Under the pieces are notes generated by a model, which was not told the DNA's origin, ran no database searches, and saw only the letters and a program-made list of their open reading frames with translations. A stretch of 64,000 bases of DNA. Source: SZUA-229 sp036567985. Lineage in GTDB: Bacteria > Pseudomonadota > Gammaproteobacteria > SZUA-229. The stretch is taken from the NCBI GenBank assembly GCA_036567985.1, contig DATCTK010000062.1:1-64000 (forward strand), given 5' to 3'. Made by a program: the position numbers and the translations under genes. Within the stretch, counting starts at the first letter, position 1; each line of letters begins with the position of its first letter. This document shows positions 54,897 to 64,000 of the stretch, piece by piece.

Positions 54897-55311
54897 CCCC
54901 GACAGCACACTGCTGCTTCTTTTCAAACTGCAGCTGGAAGACGGCACCGAAGTTGAATCCAACTACGGTGAAGACGCGATTGAATTCCAGATGGGCGATG
55001 GCAGCCTGACCCCGGGCATGGAGGACGCACTGATGGATAAAACAGTTGGCGACACGGTCTCGGTTATTCTCAGCCCGGAGCTTGCCTTCGGTATGCCCGA
55101 TGAAAACAATATTCACAGCATGCCAATCAGTGATTTCCCCGATGATATGCCGCCTGAAGAAGACCAGGTGATTGCCTTTGACGGCCCCGATGACAGTGAA
55201 ATTATGGGCACGATCGTAGCGATCAACAAGGATGAGGTTGAGGTTGATTTCAGCCATCCGCTTGCTGGCCGTGTCATTCAGTTCAGTGCAGAAATAGTCG
55301 ACATACTTTAA
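54883..55311 (+). CDS. fkpB: SlpA/FkpB-type FKBP peptidyl-prolyl isomerase
   Basis: 142 residues; cytosolic FKBP with an inserted-in-flap domain. Matches SlyD/SlpA: GDGSLTPGMEDALMDKTVGD, LSPELAFGMPDENNIHSM and VDFSHPLAGRVIQFSAEI. It lacks the metal-binding His/Cys tail of SlyD, so it is the SlpA type. Its place between lspA and ispH is conserved in gammaproteobacteria. Confidence 0.93.
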   Translation: MKTVNPDSTLLLLFKLQLEDGTEVESNYGEDAIEFQMGDGSLTPGMEDALMDKTVGDTVSVILSPELAFGMPDENNIHSMPISDFPDDMPPEEDQVIAFDGPDDSEIMGTIVAINKDEVEVDFSHPLAGRVIQFSAEIVDIL

Positions 55312-55313
55312 TT

Positions 55314-56252
55314 ATGAAAATTCAACTCGCTAACCCCCGCGGATTCTGTGCCGGTGTTGACCGCGCAATTGAAATCGTCGAACGTGCACTTGAACTGTTC
55401 GGCGCACCGATTTATGTACGCCATGAAGTTGTGCACAACACCTTCGTAGTTAACGATCTAAAAAACAAGGGCGCGATCTTTGTTGAAGAATTAAATGAAG
55501 TGCCGGATGACGCGACACTGATTTTCAGTGCACACGGTGTCTCACAGGCAATCCAGCAGGAAGCAAAAGATCGCCAGCTGAATGTGTTCGATGCCACCTG
55601 CCCGCTGGTCACCAAGGTACATATGGAAGTGGCGCGTTATGCACGCAATAATACCAATGTAATTCTGATTGGACATGCCGGCCACCCCGAAGTGGATGGC
55701 ACCATGGGTCAGTTCAGCCACAGTGATGCGCAAATGCTACTGGTAGAAAAACTTGAAGACATAGAGCAACTGCCAATTGCCGATGACGCTGAGCTTGCCT
55801 ATGTTACCCAAACCACCTTATCGGTGGATGACACCCTGCACATTATCAATGCACTTAAGCAGAAATTTCCACAGATTCAGGGGCCACGCAAGGATGATAT
55901 CTGTTATGCCACACAGAATCGCCAGGACGCGATCAAGACCCTGTCCAAATCCTGTGACCTGATCATTGTGGTCGGCTCACCTAACAGCTCCAATTCAAAC
56001 CGCCTGAAAGAACTGGCGACAAAAAATAATATTCCCGGCTACCTGGTTGATAATGCAAGTGAACTGGATAAACGCTGGTTTGAGGGCAAGCAAACGATTG
56101 GCATAAGCGCCGGTGCCTCGGCACCGGAACTGCTGGTGCGTGAAGTGGTTGATACCATTCAGCAGTGGTTTGACGCGAAACTGGACAGCGACAGTGGGCC
56201 GAAAGAAAGTGTTGTGTTCCAGTTGCCCAAAGCACTGCGCCGCGAGGCCTGA
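55314..56252 (+). CDS. ispH: 4-hydroxy-3-methylbut-2-enyl diphosphate reductase
   Basis: 312 residues; last step of the MEP isoprenoid route, forming IPP and DMAPP. [4Fe-4S] enzyme with its three Cys in NPRGFCAGVDRAI (about 12), FDATCPLVTKVH (about 96) and DDICYATQNRQ (about 197), and the substrate-binding HEVVHN and GHAGHPEVDGTMGQ motifs. It ends the rpsT-side run and is convergent with a chemoreceptor gene. Confidence 0.98.
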   Translation: MKIQLANPRGFCAGVDRAIEIVERALELFGAPIYVRHEVVHNTFVVNDLKNKGAIFVEELNEVPDDATLIFSAHGVSQAIQQEAKDRQLNVFDATCPLVTKVHMEVARYARNNTNVILIGHAGHPEVDGTMGQFSHSDAQMLLVEKLEDIEQLPIADDAELAYVTQTTLSVDDTLHIINALKQKFPQIQGPRKDDICYATQNRQDAIKTLSKSCDLIIVVGSPNSSNSNRLKELATKNNIPGYLVDNASELDKRWFEGKQTIGISAGASAPELLVREVVDTIQQWFDAKLDSDSGPKESVVFQLPKALRREA

Positions 56253-56342
56253 TTTTTTAGCCAGTACAGATGTGTCACACATTGCGCAGACACCGTGGTT
56301 CGATGCTGCGCAAGCGTTACACCCGCGCTGATTCAGCACCCC

Positions 56343-58376
56343 CTACATATTGGATACGCGGAAACTGGAAACCAGATTCTGCAAATCACCCGCCAGCCGT
56401 GACAGTTCGGTAGCGGCGGTTGTGGTCTGTTCAGCACCGGCGGCGGTCTGTTCCGCGCCCTGGCTGATATTCACAATATTGCGGTTCATTTCTTCCGCCA
56501 CCGCATTCTGTTCTTCGGCAGCACTGGCAATCTGATTATTCATATCACGGATGGTCGCTACCGCACGGGCAATTGCATCCAGTGACTGGGCCGCTTCCCG
56601 CGCACCATTGGCACCGCTCTGCGCGGTTTCCCGACCGGTTTCCATCACTGACACCGCCTGTTTGGCGCCCGCCTGCAACTTGTCGATCATCGCCTCAATT
56701 TCACTGGTGGACTGCTGGGTTCGAGATGCCAGTGTGCGCACCTCATCCGCCACCACCGCAAAACCACGTCCCTGTTCACCGGCACGCGCCGCTTCAATTG
56801 CCGCATTCAGTGCCAGCAGATTAGTCTGCTCCGCAATGTTCTTGATTACATCCAGCACCGTGCCGATATTGTCACTGTCTTCCGCCAGCTGACTGATGAC
56901 CGTTGCGGCATTTTCCACTTCCTGTGCCAGCGCAAGTATGGTGCTGGTGGTTTTATCCACCACCTGCTTGCCACCCTGGGTTTCATTATCGGCACTGTTG
57001 GCCGCACCTGCGGCGGATTCTGCATTACGCGCCACCTCATTAACCGTGGCGGTCATTTCATTCATCGCGGTGGCCACCTGATCGGTTTCATTGCGTTGCT
57101 GCTCCACATTGCGGCTGCTGTCACCGGCCACCGCGCTGACTTCTTCTGCCGCGGTGGCAAGCTGGGTAGAGGCACTCATAATTTGCTGAATCAGGCTTTC
57201 AATGCGCTCTGCCATATTATTGAAGCTTTGCGCGATGCTGTTCATTTCATCTTTGCTGTTGAGATTAATGCGCGCCGTCAGATAACCCGCTGCAAGCTTG
57301 GTGGAGCCTTCATCAATTTTATGTATATTATCCACCACCGAGAAATACAGACCGGCAAACACATACAACACCAGCAACAACACCAGCAACACCAGCGCGA
57401 CCGCGATGTATTCCTTTTGAATATCCAGTTCAATACGCTCGACAAACATACCGTCAAGCACCGGCACAATACTGTCAAACAGTGCATAGGAAGCATTGAT
57501 TGCCTGGGTTGCGGTATCGAATACGGTTTTTCCATCAACATTAATCTGTTCAGCTTTCAGCAGGCGGGTATTCAGCATCTCCCGAATACCCTCTACGGCG
57601 ATAAGATTGTCTTCTGTCGCCTGCTGCAGTAGCTGCCCGACCTGTGGATTGGTATTAAAAGCTGCACCCAGCCCATTGGCCAGGCTCTTCTGGTTATTTT
57701 CGATTTCATTCAACAGAATCGATAATTGAATAAAGCTGTCCGGTGTAAACTCACCGGCCGCCGCCACGCTACTGCCCACCGCGCGGGATTTGCCCATAGA
57801 CTCGGTGAGCCCGAGCAGTTTTGATACCAGCGCATCCCCCAGGTAATAGCTGTCGAGTTGCGGGTCGAGGGTAAGTTCCGAGCTGTTTGCCACATGGCCG
57901 ATCAGCTCCATAATCGCGTTCACCAGCGCCGAATGACTGGCCAGACTTTCGCTGGCGCTCATGCTTAACGCATTCGCCCCGATCTGCTGCCACTGACCCT
58001 GAATGCCTGCAACCCAATCCCCTGTTTGCAGACCGGCGCCCAGTTGCTGATCAATCGCTAGCAGCTGGTTCATCGCCTCGTCTGCCTGTTTGCGTTTGTC
58101 GATAATATCCTTGCGCAAATGCTCGGCACCACCATGATAGGCACTGGTCAGGCCACGGTGCTGCTGGATAAACTGTATCGGCAAACGTGCCACCTTGATA
58201 TAGGCCAGACCCTGTCGCTCATTTTCGATAAACTCGATTTCGTCATCCAGCGCACCGATCAGCATACTGCTCAGCACTACAAGTGGAATCAATACAATCA
58301 GAAAAATCAGCGCGAATTTGACTGGATAACACAAGCGATTAAGTAGATAAACGGCAGGACCCACAATTTTTTTCAT
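56343..58376 (-). CDS. Methyl-accepting chemotaxis protein
   Basis: 677 residues from ATG 58374-58376; the open frame to GTG 58451 has no better support. TM1 spans about 19-41 and TM2 about 322-345. The periplasmic domain is about 280 residues, mainly helical, with QQHRGLTSAYHGG near the start, reminiscent of nitrate-sensing or helical-bundle sensor domains, but the ligand is unknown. A HAMP domain (about 345-400) and a full signalling hairpin (tip around AGEQGRGFAVVADEVRTLASRT, about 560) follow. It is in one orientation with the pil genes but separated from pilE by a terminator, and no che genes are adjacent. Confidence 0.94.
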   Translation of the reverse strand: MKKIVGPAVYLLNRLCYPVKFALIFLIVLIPLVVLSSMLIGALDDEIEFIENERQGLAYIKVARLPIQFIQQHRGLTSAYHGGAEHLRKDIIDKRKQADEAMNQLLAIDQQLGAGLQTGDWVAGIQGQWQQIGANALSMSASESLASHSALVNAIMELIGHVANSSELTLDPQLDSYYLGDALVSKLLGLTESMGKSRAVGSSVAAAGEFTPDSFIQLSILLNEIENNQKSLANGLGAAFNTNPQVGQLLQQATEDNLIAVEGIREMLNTRLLKAEQINVDGKTVFDTATQAINASYALFDSIVPVLDGMFVERIELDIQKEYIAVALVLLVLLLVLYVFAGLYFSVVDNIHKIDEGSTKLAAGYLTARINLNSKDEMNSIAQSFNNMAERIESLIQQIMSASTQLATAAEEVSAVAGDSSRNVEQQRNETDQVATAMNEMTATVNEVARNAESAAGAANSADNETQGGKQVVDKTTSTILALAQEVENAATVISQLAEDSDNIGTVLDVIKNIAEQTNLLALNAAIEAARAGEQGRGFAVVADEVRTLASRTQQSTSEIEAMIDKLQAGAKQAVSVMETGRETAQSGANGAREAAQSLDAIARAVATIRDMNNQIASAAEEQNAVAEEMNRNIVNISQGAEQTAAGAEQTTTAATELSRLAGDLQNLVSSFRVSNM

Positions 58377-58500
58377 CTTTTCAGCAAACTCCTCTACAAA
58401 GCTGATTTTCTGAATTAATTTAACCCACAGACGACTACCGCAGCAGCTCACAGCTAGCGTCCGGGGGAGGTAAATTAATACTTATTCACATTATCGGGGG

Positions 58501-58540
58501 GATAAAACACTGGCTCGGCAGGCGTAACATGCGAGCCAGT
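58501..58540 (-). terminator. Terminator after pilE
   Basis: ACTGGCTCG (58509-58517) and CGAGCCAGT (58532-58540) form a perfect 9-bp stem with a 14-base loop. On the minus strand it is followed by GTTTTATC, ending the pilX-Y1-Y2-E transcript. Confidence 0.7.
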
Positions 58541-58618
58541 TTTACAATGTGACTATTGAAATATAGCCACAATCTTCCTGTTTTGCACAGGTATGAAGAA
58601 TTTTTTTATGCCAGTAGA

Positions 58619-59086
58619 TTAGCGCCAGCAGGAGTCGACAGTTTTACCGTTTGCCGTATCCGCAGTGCCGCCTTTACGACCAAAGTTATCATAGGTTAAC
58701 GCACCACAACCAGAGCCATCAAAACCACTGCCATCGACTTTGGTGGGCGTACAGGTAATAGTGAAGCTCGTGCTAATATTGCCCGATGAGCCTGCTGCAA
58801 TGGCAAATGTATGCTGTAATGAATCGTCTGCGGGTGTCGCCGCCCACTCCTGGGAGGATCTCGCCACACGATTGAGTTCATCAAAATCGGTGGTATACAC
58901 GCCATAGGCCTGTTTATGTAGCTCCAGGTCGCGCGCCATTTCTGGCATAACCATCACGCAGCCTCTGTCTCTCTCCGCCTTGCTAACAAACCCTTCATAA
59001 GCCAGTATGCCAACTGAAGTCAGTACGCCCAGAATGGCGACCACAATCATTAATTCTACCAGAGTAAAGCCTGTCTGTTTTTTCAT
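58619..59086 (-). CDS. pilE: Type IV pilin-like protein PilE
   Basis: 155 residues from ATG 59084-59086 (an ATG two codons upstream is equally possible). The prepilin signal KKQTG|FTLVELMIVVAILGVLTS is cut after Gly6 and N-methylated by PilD; Glu5 of the mature protein is present. A globular beta region follows with a Cys pair (CGALT and DSCWR) near the C-terminus likely forming the disulphide loop. Minor pilin that primes assembly with PilVWX and PilY1. It is the last gene of the cluster. Confidence 0.93.
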   Translation of the reverse strand: MKKQTGFTLVELMIVVAILGVLTSVGILAYEGFVSKAERDRGCVMVMPEMARDLELHKQAYGVYTTDFDELNRVARSSQEWAATPADDSLQHTFAIAAGSSGNISTSFTITCTPTKVDGSGFDGSGCGALTYDNFGRKGGTADTANGKTVDSCWR

Positions 59087-59097
59087 AGTCATACCTG

Positions 59098-59433
59098 TTA
59101 TTGGTCACCGTCACCGGTTTCTATCCTGATGTGGCTGAGTAATGGGTAATTTAAATAACGCTGCCCTGTATTTAACTTAATCGTGACGAAATGACCTTTT
59201 TTAAGATGATCCGCTGCAACCTTTTCGCCTTTATAATTGGTGATAGTGGTTTTGCCATCAAACTTAAACGTCTTATCAGCAATTGTTATCAGACCCTTCT
59301 CCTGATCAACGGCCACAATACTTTTTGTCATGTTATCAAAATGATTCAGACCGGTTTCTGCCTGCAGTGCGCCTGCACCAAGCATCAACCAGGATGCACA
59401 CAGTAGCTGCAATATAGTTTTTATAAACTTCAT
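59098..59433 (-). CDS. pilY2: PilY2-like exported protein
   Basis: 111 residues with a Sec signal peptide (MKFIKTILQLLCASWLMLGAGALQA|E). The mature part is a small beta-rich domain (SIVAVDQEKGLITIADKTFKFDGKTTITNYKG). I assign PilY2 mainly because of position and size: in Pseudomonas aeruginosa pilY2 (about 115 residues) lies between pilY1 and pilE. Function is unknown. Confidence 0.65.
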   Translation of the reverse strand: MKFIKTILQLLCASWLMLGAGALQAETGLNHFDNMTKSIVAVDQEKGLITIADKTFKFDGKTTITNYKGEKVAADHLKKGHFVTIKLNTGQRYLNYPLLSHIRIETGDGDQ

Positions 59434-59471
59434 ATTCTCTCCGAATGCTAACTTATTCGATAATGGTTACT

Positions 59472-62400
59472 TTATCTCAGTTGACGCCATGATTGCCTTT
59501 TTCTGAAGTTGGCCACAGCAGATTCTGAAACCACATCAATACCGCCCTTGGTACCAGAGAAGAACTTCAGCTCTGACGCGCCGTTATTGTTATTCAGAAT
59601 ACCTGGGCTTGCCACTATACCCTCACGGGAGCGAGTACCTGAAACAATTGTCTTTTCACCCATGTAATCCATGACATCTTTTTCATCGATGATTCCATCA
59701 CCATTCACATCGAACGGCGGAATATACAAACGGTTACCGTCATTTGCATTCAGTTCCATGATCCAGCTTGAACCACCAGGGCCACACGGGTCTTCATTCG
59801 GCACCGTGGTCACAAAGATAACCCGGTTGTTGCGTATAATGGGGTTCACCACGACTCGCTCACCGTACTCATCACCAAAGCGCAGATCCATAAACCAGCC
59901 CTTATCTGTGCTCCAGTCAATCCGATAGTCAGTATCATCCCGCTCACTGGATGTCACCCTGAATTCACGGCTATTATCATCCTCACCCTCCACAAAATCT
60001 TGCTCCAGTATTCTCTGCTGCATCAAGTCACTGCGCTGTGGCTGGCTCAAGCCATTATTATCATCCCACACCCCGTAGAATGTCTGAATCTGTGTGGCTG
60101 CACCTGCGCTGGCACTGTCACCCACTTCAAAATATTTGCCAGTACCGAACAACAACAGGGTTTGGTCCCGTTCGATCGGATGACGTTTGACCGCAATCGC
60201 CGAGCTAATCGGTTGCACTGTGCCGCCCGCATCCCTGGCAACGAACACAGGTTTGGGATCGGTGCCGGTTTTGTAGGCAAAATCCCAGGAGCCGGCAGTA
60301 GAACTGGTTACATCCACTTTCCATACATTACCAAACAGGTCGCCCGCATAGAGCGCATCCACTTTGAAATCGCCGTCCATATCAACCGGAGTGACAGTAG
60401 CCACACCATTAGGTCGATTTGCACCGGTTGGGTCATCCACCATACCAATACCAGTATCAAACTTTCTAACCAGGGCACCGGTAAAGGCATTCACCACATA
60501 GATCACACCATTACCTGTGGTGCTGACATGATCATCCGGGTGTGTATTGTTATAACCGTTACCGAATATCACCACCCACTGGCCGTTATTCATTTTTGCG
60601 TAACTAACATCACCAATAGTAAAGCCCAAATCCGCATCACCGAATGTACTGGTACCGGAGACCCGTGGATGATCGGTAAATTCCCATATGGTATTACTGG
60701 CAATCGCATCAGGGTTGGTTATATCCATACCAAACACGATCTGCCCGCCGGCACCCACTGACGAAGCCAGCATGGTTTTCCAGCCCGAATTATAGGCATC
60801 GAATACCTGTGGTGAACCATCTACAAAATAGGTATGACCGCTGTTGTACTTCAGTGATGTGAGCAGATTCAGGCGTTTTACTAATGCACCGGGCACATAG
60901 GCAAACCTTTCTTCACCGGTCAGCGCATCGAAGGCATGCAGCATGCCATCATTCGCACCAACATAGGTAATCGGCTCGCGATTACGGTTATTGTATTTAA
61001 AGGTTGAATACTTATCTGTTTCAAGGCTGTCTGGATAAGAGAAATCCGGCGCACCCACATAGGCAGGCGAGGAATTAATAATATCACCCAGCACATTCTT
61101 TTCGTCCAGGCTTTCAGTCCCCTCGAAATTAGCAACCATATTGCGAATCCTGAAACGTCCACCCGACTGATCCGCTTCCAGACTGTGATCGCCACGAAGA
61201 TAATCCAGCCTGTCCTGACCTTCACCCGAGCCTTCAACCACCAGCGTGTCCGGGTCGGTTCGCAATGCGACACGTTGATCTGAGCTCAGGTCAAAAATAT
61301 CCTTGAATTCAACCGTGGTATAGGTGTCGGTTTCCATGGTATATATCTTTCGTTTGGTATGTGTACTACCCTGCGGCCCAATCTTCAGTGAAAGCTCGTA
61401 GCCCGCATTCCACTCCACTTCACACAGCGCGCCCACTTGGTGAGTGTCATCACACTCTGGCGGTGAATCGTCATTGCCGTCGTTATCCCGATCAACCGGA
61501 CCATCCTGTATGGGCACAGAAAACAGGTTACCGGACCAGCCATTTGAATCAAAGCGAGCCTGGTACAGGCGACTATTGGCATTCAGGGTGCCGGAATTCA
61601 GGGCTACTGCCGCTGCCGAGCCGACACGCGCATTAATTGCCGCAATTGCTTTAATCAGCTTTTCAGACACCTCGGTGGGTGATGAAGCCGAGGCATAGAC
61701 ACCGGCACTGTTATAGGCCGCATGCCACAGGTCATCGGTTTTCTCCGCGTCATTACTAATATTACTCCAGAAGCCGTTTTTATCCGGCACACCCGGCGTT
61801 GACCAGTCGTTACCCGCCGCATCAAAATCTGGGTTGCCATCACCATCGTTGTCCACCAGGTTACCCGACACACCAAAGGCCACGGTAAAAGTTACCATGT
61901 GCTGATGTGTGGTAAGGTCGTCTGGATAGTTCGGATCAAGCACCACCAGCGGCAAATCACTTTCCAGCGGCAAATCCGGTTTTACATTATCTTCCAGCGT
62001 ACTCAGATCGTTCATATAGTATTTGTAGGCAACGTCGGCCAGGGTCTCACTGCGATTATCCCCATCCGGATTCTCCACAGAGGCGCTATAGCCGCTCCAC
62101 GCACCATCGGTAAATAGAATGGTAAAGTTTTTCTGGCAGGAATAGATAATCGGATTATCCTTGCCAGACAGGTTATCAGCGTAATACTCACCCGCATCTC
62201 TCAATGCGCGGCGCAGCGGTGTACCCAGAGCATTCTGTTCGTAGGCAAAGTAATCCCGCTTTATCTCTGTATTATGCGCAGTAAAATTGGTCAGCGAGAT
62301 ATCCGGCACTTCATTGAACACCAGATCATCGCGATTAATCAGGGTCATGCCGAAGCGGAAAGTGGGCTGAGAATCAATAATTTCTGCAATCGCATTCTTC

Positions 62401-63512
62401 ACCGGGAAGGAACGACGACGATAATACTGATACCAGTTAGCGACATTCTGTGCCGTCTCGGCAATGGTGCGACAGCCGGTTGCGCCGGTTGCGCTCATGT
62501 AGGTGGCGGCATTCGCCTGATCAGCAACGATGTCATCACGGATAGTGCGCACCATTGCATCCGTGCCAAGAATGTTATAACAGCCTGCCCCGCTCAAGGT
62601 GGTGGTTGCCAGTGCAGTTTCATTCAGGCCACGGTCTGGATTGTCGGGTTTTGGATTATAAGCAATCAACTGTACATCGACTGATGAACTGGAGACGGTA
62701 AAACGCATATGGGAATCCCATAAATCAACTTCACCATTAGCCAGATCACTCGCAGTATTGGCAGCAAAACCACTGGCGGCATAACCTGTTGCGTCAAAGT
62801 TTGAGCCACGATTGGGTCGACTGTTGGTGTAGCCGGAATCATCTATCCAGACTTCATAAATAAACGGGCCATTATTAAAGTCGCCATCGGCCTCAAGATT
62901 GCGTGTAATACTGTAACCCGGCTGGGTACTAAACGGATTGGAGCGCGCCGCAGTAAAACTGGCATCCTCACAAGGATCACCCGCGTTATTACAGGGGCCA
63001 TCCCAGGGCTCATACTGTATATCCGCATTGTAAAACACCCGGTTTAAACTGGTGGATCTGCCACGCCAGTCCACATCAAGCGGATGATGACTGCTGTCAG
63101 CACAGGACTCTGCTCTACCCCCGTAGTAACACGAATTACCGTACACATTATCACTGTTACTGTAGTTGTAATACAGTGTGCCATTATCCGTATCAGTTCC
63201 ATCAAATTCTGCAATATCAAACAGGCCGGAGGTGTTCTGGCTGGTGGTTGGTTCCCAGCTATCAAATGAGTTATCACGAATCGGATCCGGATCGTAGTTA
63301 TACCAACGCCAGTGAGGCCCTGTCATATACTCCCAGTCCATAGAGCCGGAATCATCACTAACAAAGAACACATTGGGTTGCACCGCGGCACCGAGAAACA
63401 ATGGCGTATTAGCAATACTCAGGTTCGCAGCATGCACAGGTGTTGCAGATGACAGGAACACAACTGCAGCCAATGATGCAGATAAAAAGTAACGGTAAAT
63501 CGTTTGCTTCAT
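59472..63512 (-). CDS. pilY1: Type IVa pilus tip adhesin/assembly factor PilY1
   Basis: 1346 residues from ATG 63510-63512 (MKQTIYRYFLSASLAAVVF), with GGAG upstream; earlier ATGs lack support. Signal peptide cut near VHA|ANL. The N-terminal part has a von Willebrand A-like fold: VSDDSGSMDWE (DxSxS MIDAS, about residue 52), with the third site in ILFTDGAWSGY (about 461). Asp-rich calcium-type loops follow (DNDGDGNPDFD, DRDNDGNDD, DMDGDFKVDALYAGD about 1041, DVNGDGIIDEKD). The C-terminal beta-propeller contains the Ca2+ loop next to YAGDLFGNVWKVD, which is typical of PilY1. It promotes pilus extension and surface contact sensing. Confidence 0.95.
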   Translation of the reverse strand: MKQTIYRYFLSASLAAVVFLSSATPVHAANLSIANTPLFLGAAVQPNVFFVSDDSGSMDWEYMTGPHWRWYNYDPDPIRDNSFDSWEPTTSQNTSGLFDIAEFDGTDTDNGTLYYNYSNSDNVYGNSCYYGGRAESCADSSHHPLDVDWRGRSTSLNRVFYNADIQYEPWDGPCNNAGDPCEDASFTAARSNPFSTQPGYSITRNLEADGDFNNGPFIYEVWIDDSGYTNSRPNRGSNFDATGYAASGFAANTASDLANGEVDLWDSHMRFTVSSSSVDVQLIAYNPKPDNPDRGLNETALATTTLSGAGCYNILGTDAMVRTIRDDIVADQANAATYMSATGATGCRTIAETAQNVANWYQYYRRRSFPVKNAIAEIIDSQPTFRFGMTLINRDDLVFNEVPDISLTNFTAHNTEIKRDYFAYEQNALGTPLRRALRDAGEYYADNLSGKDNPIIYSCQKNFTILFTDGAWSGYSASVENPDGDNRSETLADVAYKYYMNDLSTLEDNVKPDLPLESDLPLVVLDPNYPDDLTTHQHMVTFTVAFGVSGNLVDNDGDGNPDFDAAGNDWSTPGVPDKNGFWSNISNDAEKTDDLWHAAYNSAGVYASASSPTEVSEKLIKAIAAINARVGSAAAVALNSGTLNANSRLYQARFDSNGWSGNLFSVPIQDGPVDRDNDGNDDSPPECDDTHQVGALCEVEWNAGYELSLKIGPQGSTHTKRKIYTMETDTYTTVEFKDIFDLSSDQRVALRTDPDTLVVEGSGEGQDRLDYLRGDHSLEADQSGGRFRIRNMVANFEGTESLDEKNVLGDIINSSPAYVGAPDFSYPDSLETDKYSTFKYNNRNREPITYVGANDGMLHAFDALTGEERFAYVPGALVKRLNLLTSLKYNSGHTYFVDGSPQVFDAYNSGWKTMLASSVGAGGQIVFGMDITNPDAIASNTIWEFTDHPRVSGTSTFGDADLGFTIGDVSYAKMNNGQWVVIFGNGYNNTHPDDHVSTTGNGVIYVVNAFTGALVRKFDTGIGMVDDPTGANRPNGVATVTPVDMDGDFKVDALYAGDLFGNVWKVDVTSSTAGSWDFAYKTGTDPKPVFVARDAGGTVQPISSAIAVKRHPIERDQTLLLFGTGKYFEVGDSASAGAATQIQTFYGVWDDNNGLSQPQRSDLMQQRILEQDFVEGEDDNSREFRVTSSERDDTDYRIDWSTDKGWFMDLRFGDEYGERVVVNPIIRNNRVIFVTTVPNEDPCGPGGSSWIMELNANDGNRLYIPPFDVNGDGIIDEKDVMDYMGEKTIVSGTRSREGIVASPGILNNNNGASELKFFSGTKGGIDVVSESAVANFRKRQSWRQLR

Positions 63513-63568
63513 AATATTGCTCCAGAAACTCTGGCCTTGCTTATAAGTAATCATGCTGTCCATCTAGC

Positions 63569-64000
63569 TCAGTTAACAGGCTGCAGGTAAGTCGATTGCA
63601 GCACTACGGCAGCATTACCATCAATGCCGGTGCTGTAGGCCGTTATTCTGTACATGGCACTGCGCGCCTTGGCTTGTGAGGAAAAATCGAGGCCTTCACT
63701 ATCCGCTGAAATAGCACCGAGTGATTCGATAAAGTAGCGCGCATCATTCTGACAACCAACCGTCGGCCGGTCATTATCCTGCAATGCACCACCATAGGCC
63801 CAGGTTTTTGTGTCATCCTGCCAGAAACTGTCATCCTTCAGCTCGGGATTCTGCATGTCGGGCAAGTTCACCTCCCACACCTGGTTGGCTCCCTGAGCCG
63901 GGGTTGAAGTCACGGCAAAGGCTTCATTACTCAGGCTATCGAGCCAAATTTCACCGGCACGTAATGCGGCTTCAGCACATTGCAGCGCATTGCTTCTGTT
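63569..64000 (-). CDS. pilX: Type IV minor pilin PilX, N-terminus outside the window
   Basis: The frame is open to the right edge, with no start inside; 144 codons are visible. It reads RSNALQCAEAALRAGEIWLDSLSNEAF, the helix and conserved AEAALR(x)GE segment just after the prepilin N-terminus in PilX. It ends 57 bases before the pilY1 start. A GTG at 63913 is not a real start. Confidence 0.85.
   Translation of the reverse strand, partial: NRSNALQCAEAALRAGEIWLDSLSNEAFAVTSTPAQGANQVWEVNLPDMQNPELKDDSFWQDDTKTWAYGGALQDNDRPTVGCQNDARYFIESLGAISADSEGLDFSSQAKARSAMYRITAYSTGIDGNAAVVLQSTYLQPVN

Overview
The window is a chromosomal segment of a free-living, motile or surface-associated gammaproteobacterium. 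The evidence is gene order and gene content: hisBHAFIE followed by tatABC; rpoZ-spoT-ridA-recG; def-fmt-rsmB-trkA; dprA-smg-topA-tsaC; rplU-rpmA-cgtA-proB facing ispB; rpsT-murJ-ribF-ileS-lspA-fkpB-ispH next to pilX-pilY1-pilY2-pilE. Much of this order is that of Pseudomonas and relatives. A Gac/Rsm-type small RNA and an LpxL-type lipid A acyltransferase fit the same group. I cannot name the genus. I see no rRNA, tRNA, CRISPR array or intact insertion sequence. Nearly all genes are housekeeping.

Layout. 1-8330: leftward genes for gpmI (cut by the window edge), an exported DUF255/thioredoxin-fold protein, the Tat translocase and the second half of histidine biosynthesis. 8430-12700: a small membrane-protein gene with its own promoter and terminator, dtd, pip, then a rightward CsrB/RsmZ-like RNA at about 10748-10946 with an upstream GacA-type box, ttcA and a pirin. 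12877-20292: leftward lpxL-like, methyltransferase, trkH, trkA, rsmB, fmt, def. 20421-26579: rightward LysM lipoprotein, dprA, smg, topA, tsaC. 26593-35445: leftward unknown membrane protein, ubiC, hybrid histidine kinase, recG, ridA, spoT, rpoZ, gmk. 35577-38111: the three AmmeMemoRadiSam genes. 38173-43500: the accessory part of the window, with a small heat-shock protein, a broken SLC13-type permease gene, a gene-poor stretch and a lone large P-loop GTPase-like gene with its own strong promoter. 43504-56252: ispB, rplU-rpmA, cgtA-proB, rpsT, a PilZ protein, and murJ to ispH. 56343-64000: a chemoreceptor and the start of the type IVa minor-pilin cluster.

The most interesting items are (1) the GGA-rich RNA with a perfect TGTAGG-N6-CCTACA inverted repeat upstream, which I read as the titrating RNA of a Gac/Csr circuit; (2) the 749-residue protein at 41109-43358, which seems to join an integrase-arm-like N-terminus to a dynamin-like GTPase core with a large acidic insert, behind a near-consensus promoter surrounded by GTTCC motifs; and (3) the permease gene at 38980-40794, with an in-frame TGA and an apparent small in-frame deletion. 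All family assignments come from reading the translations by eye; no database search was run.
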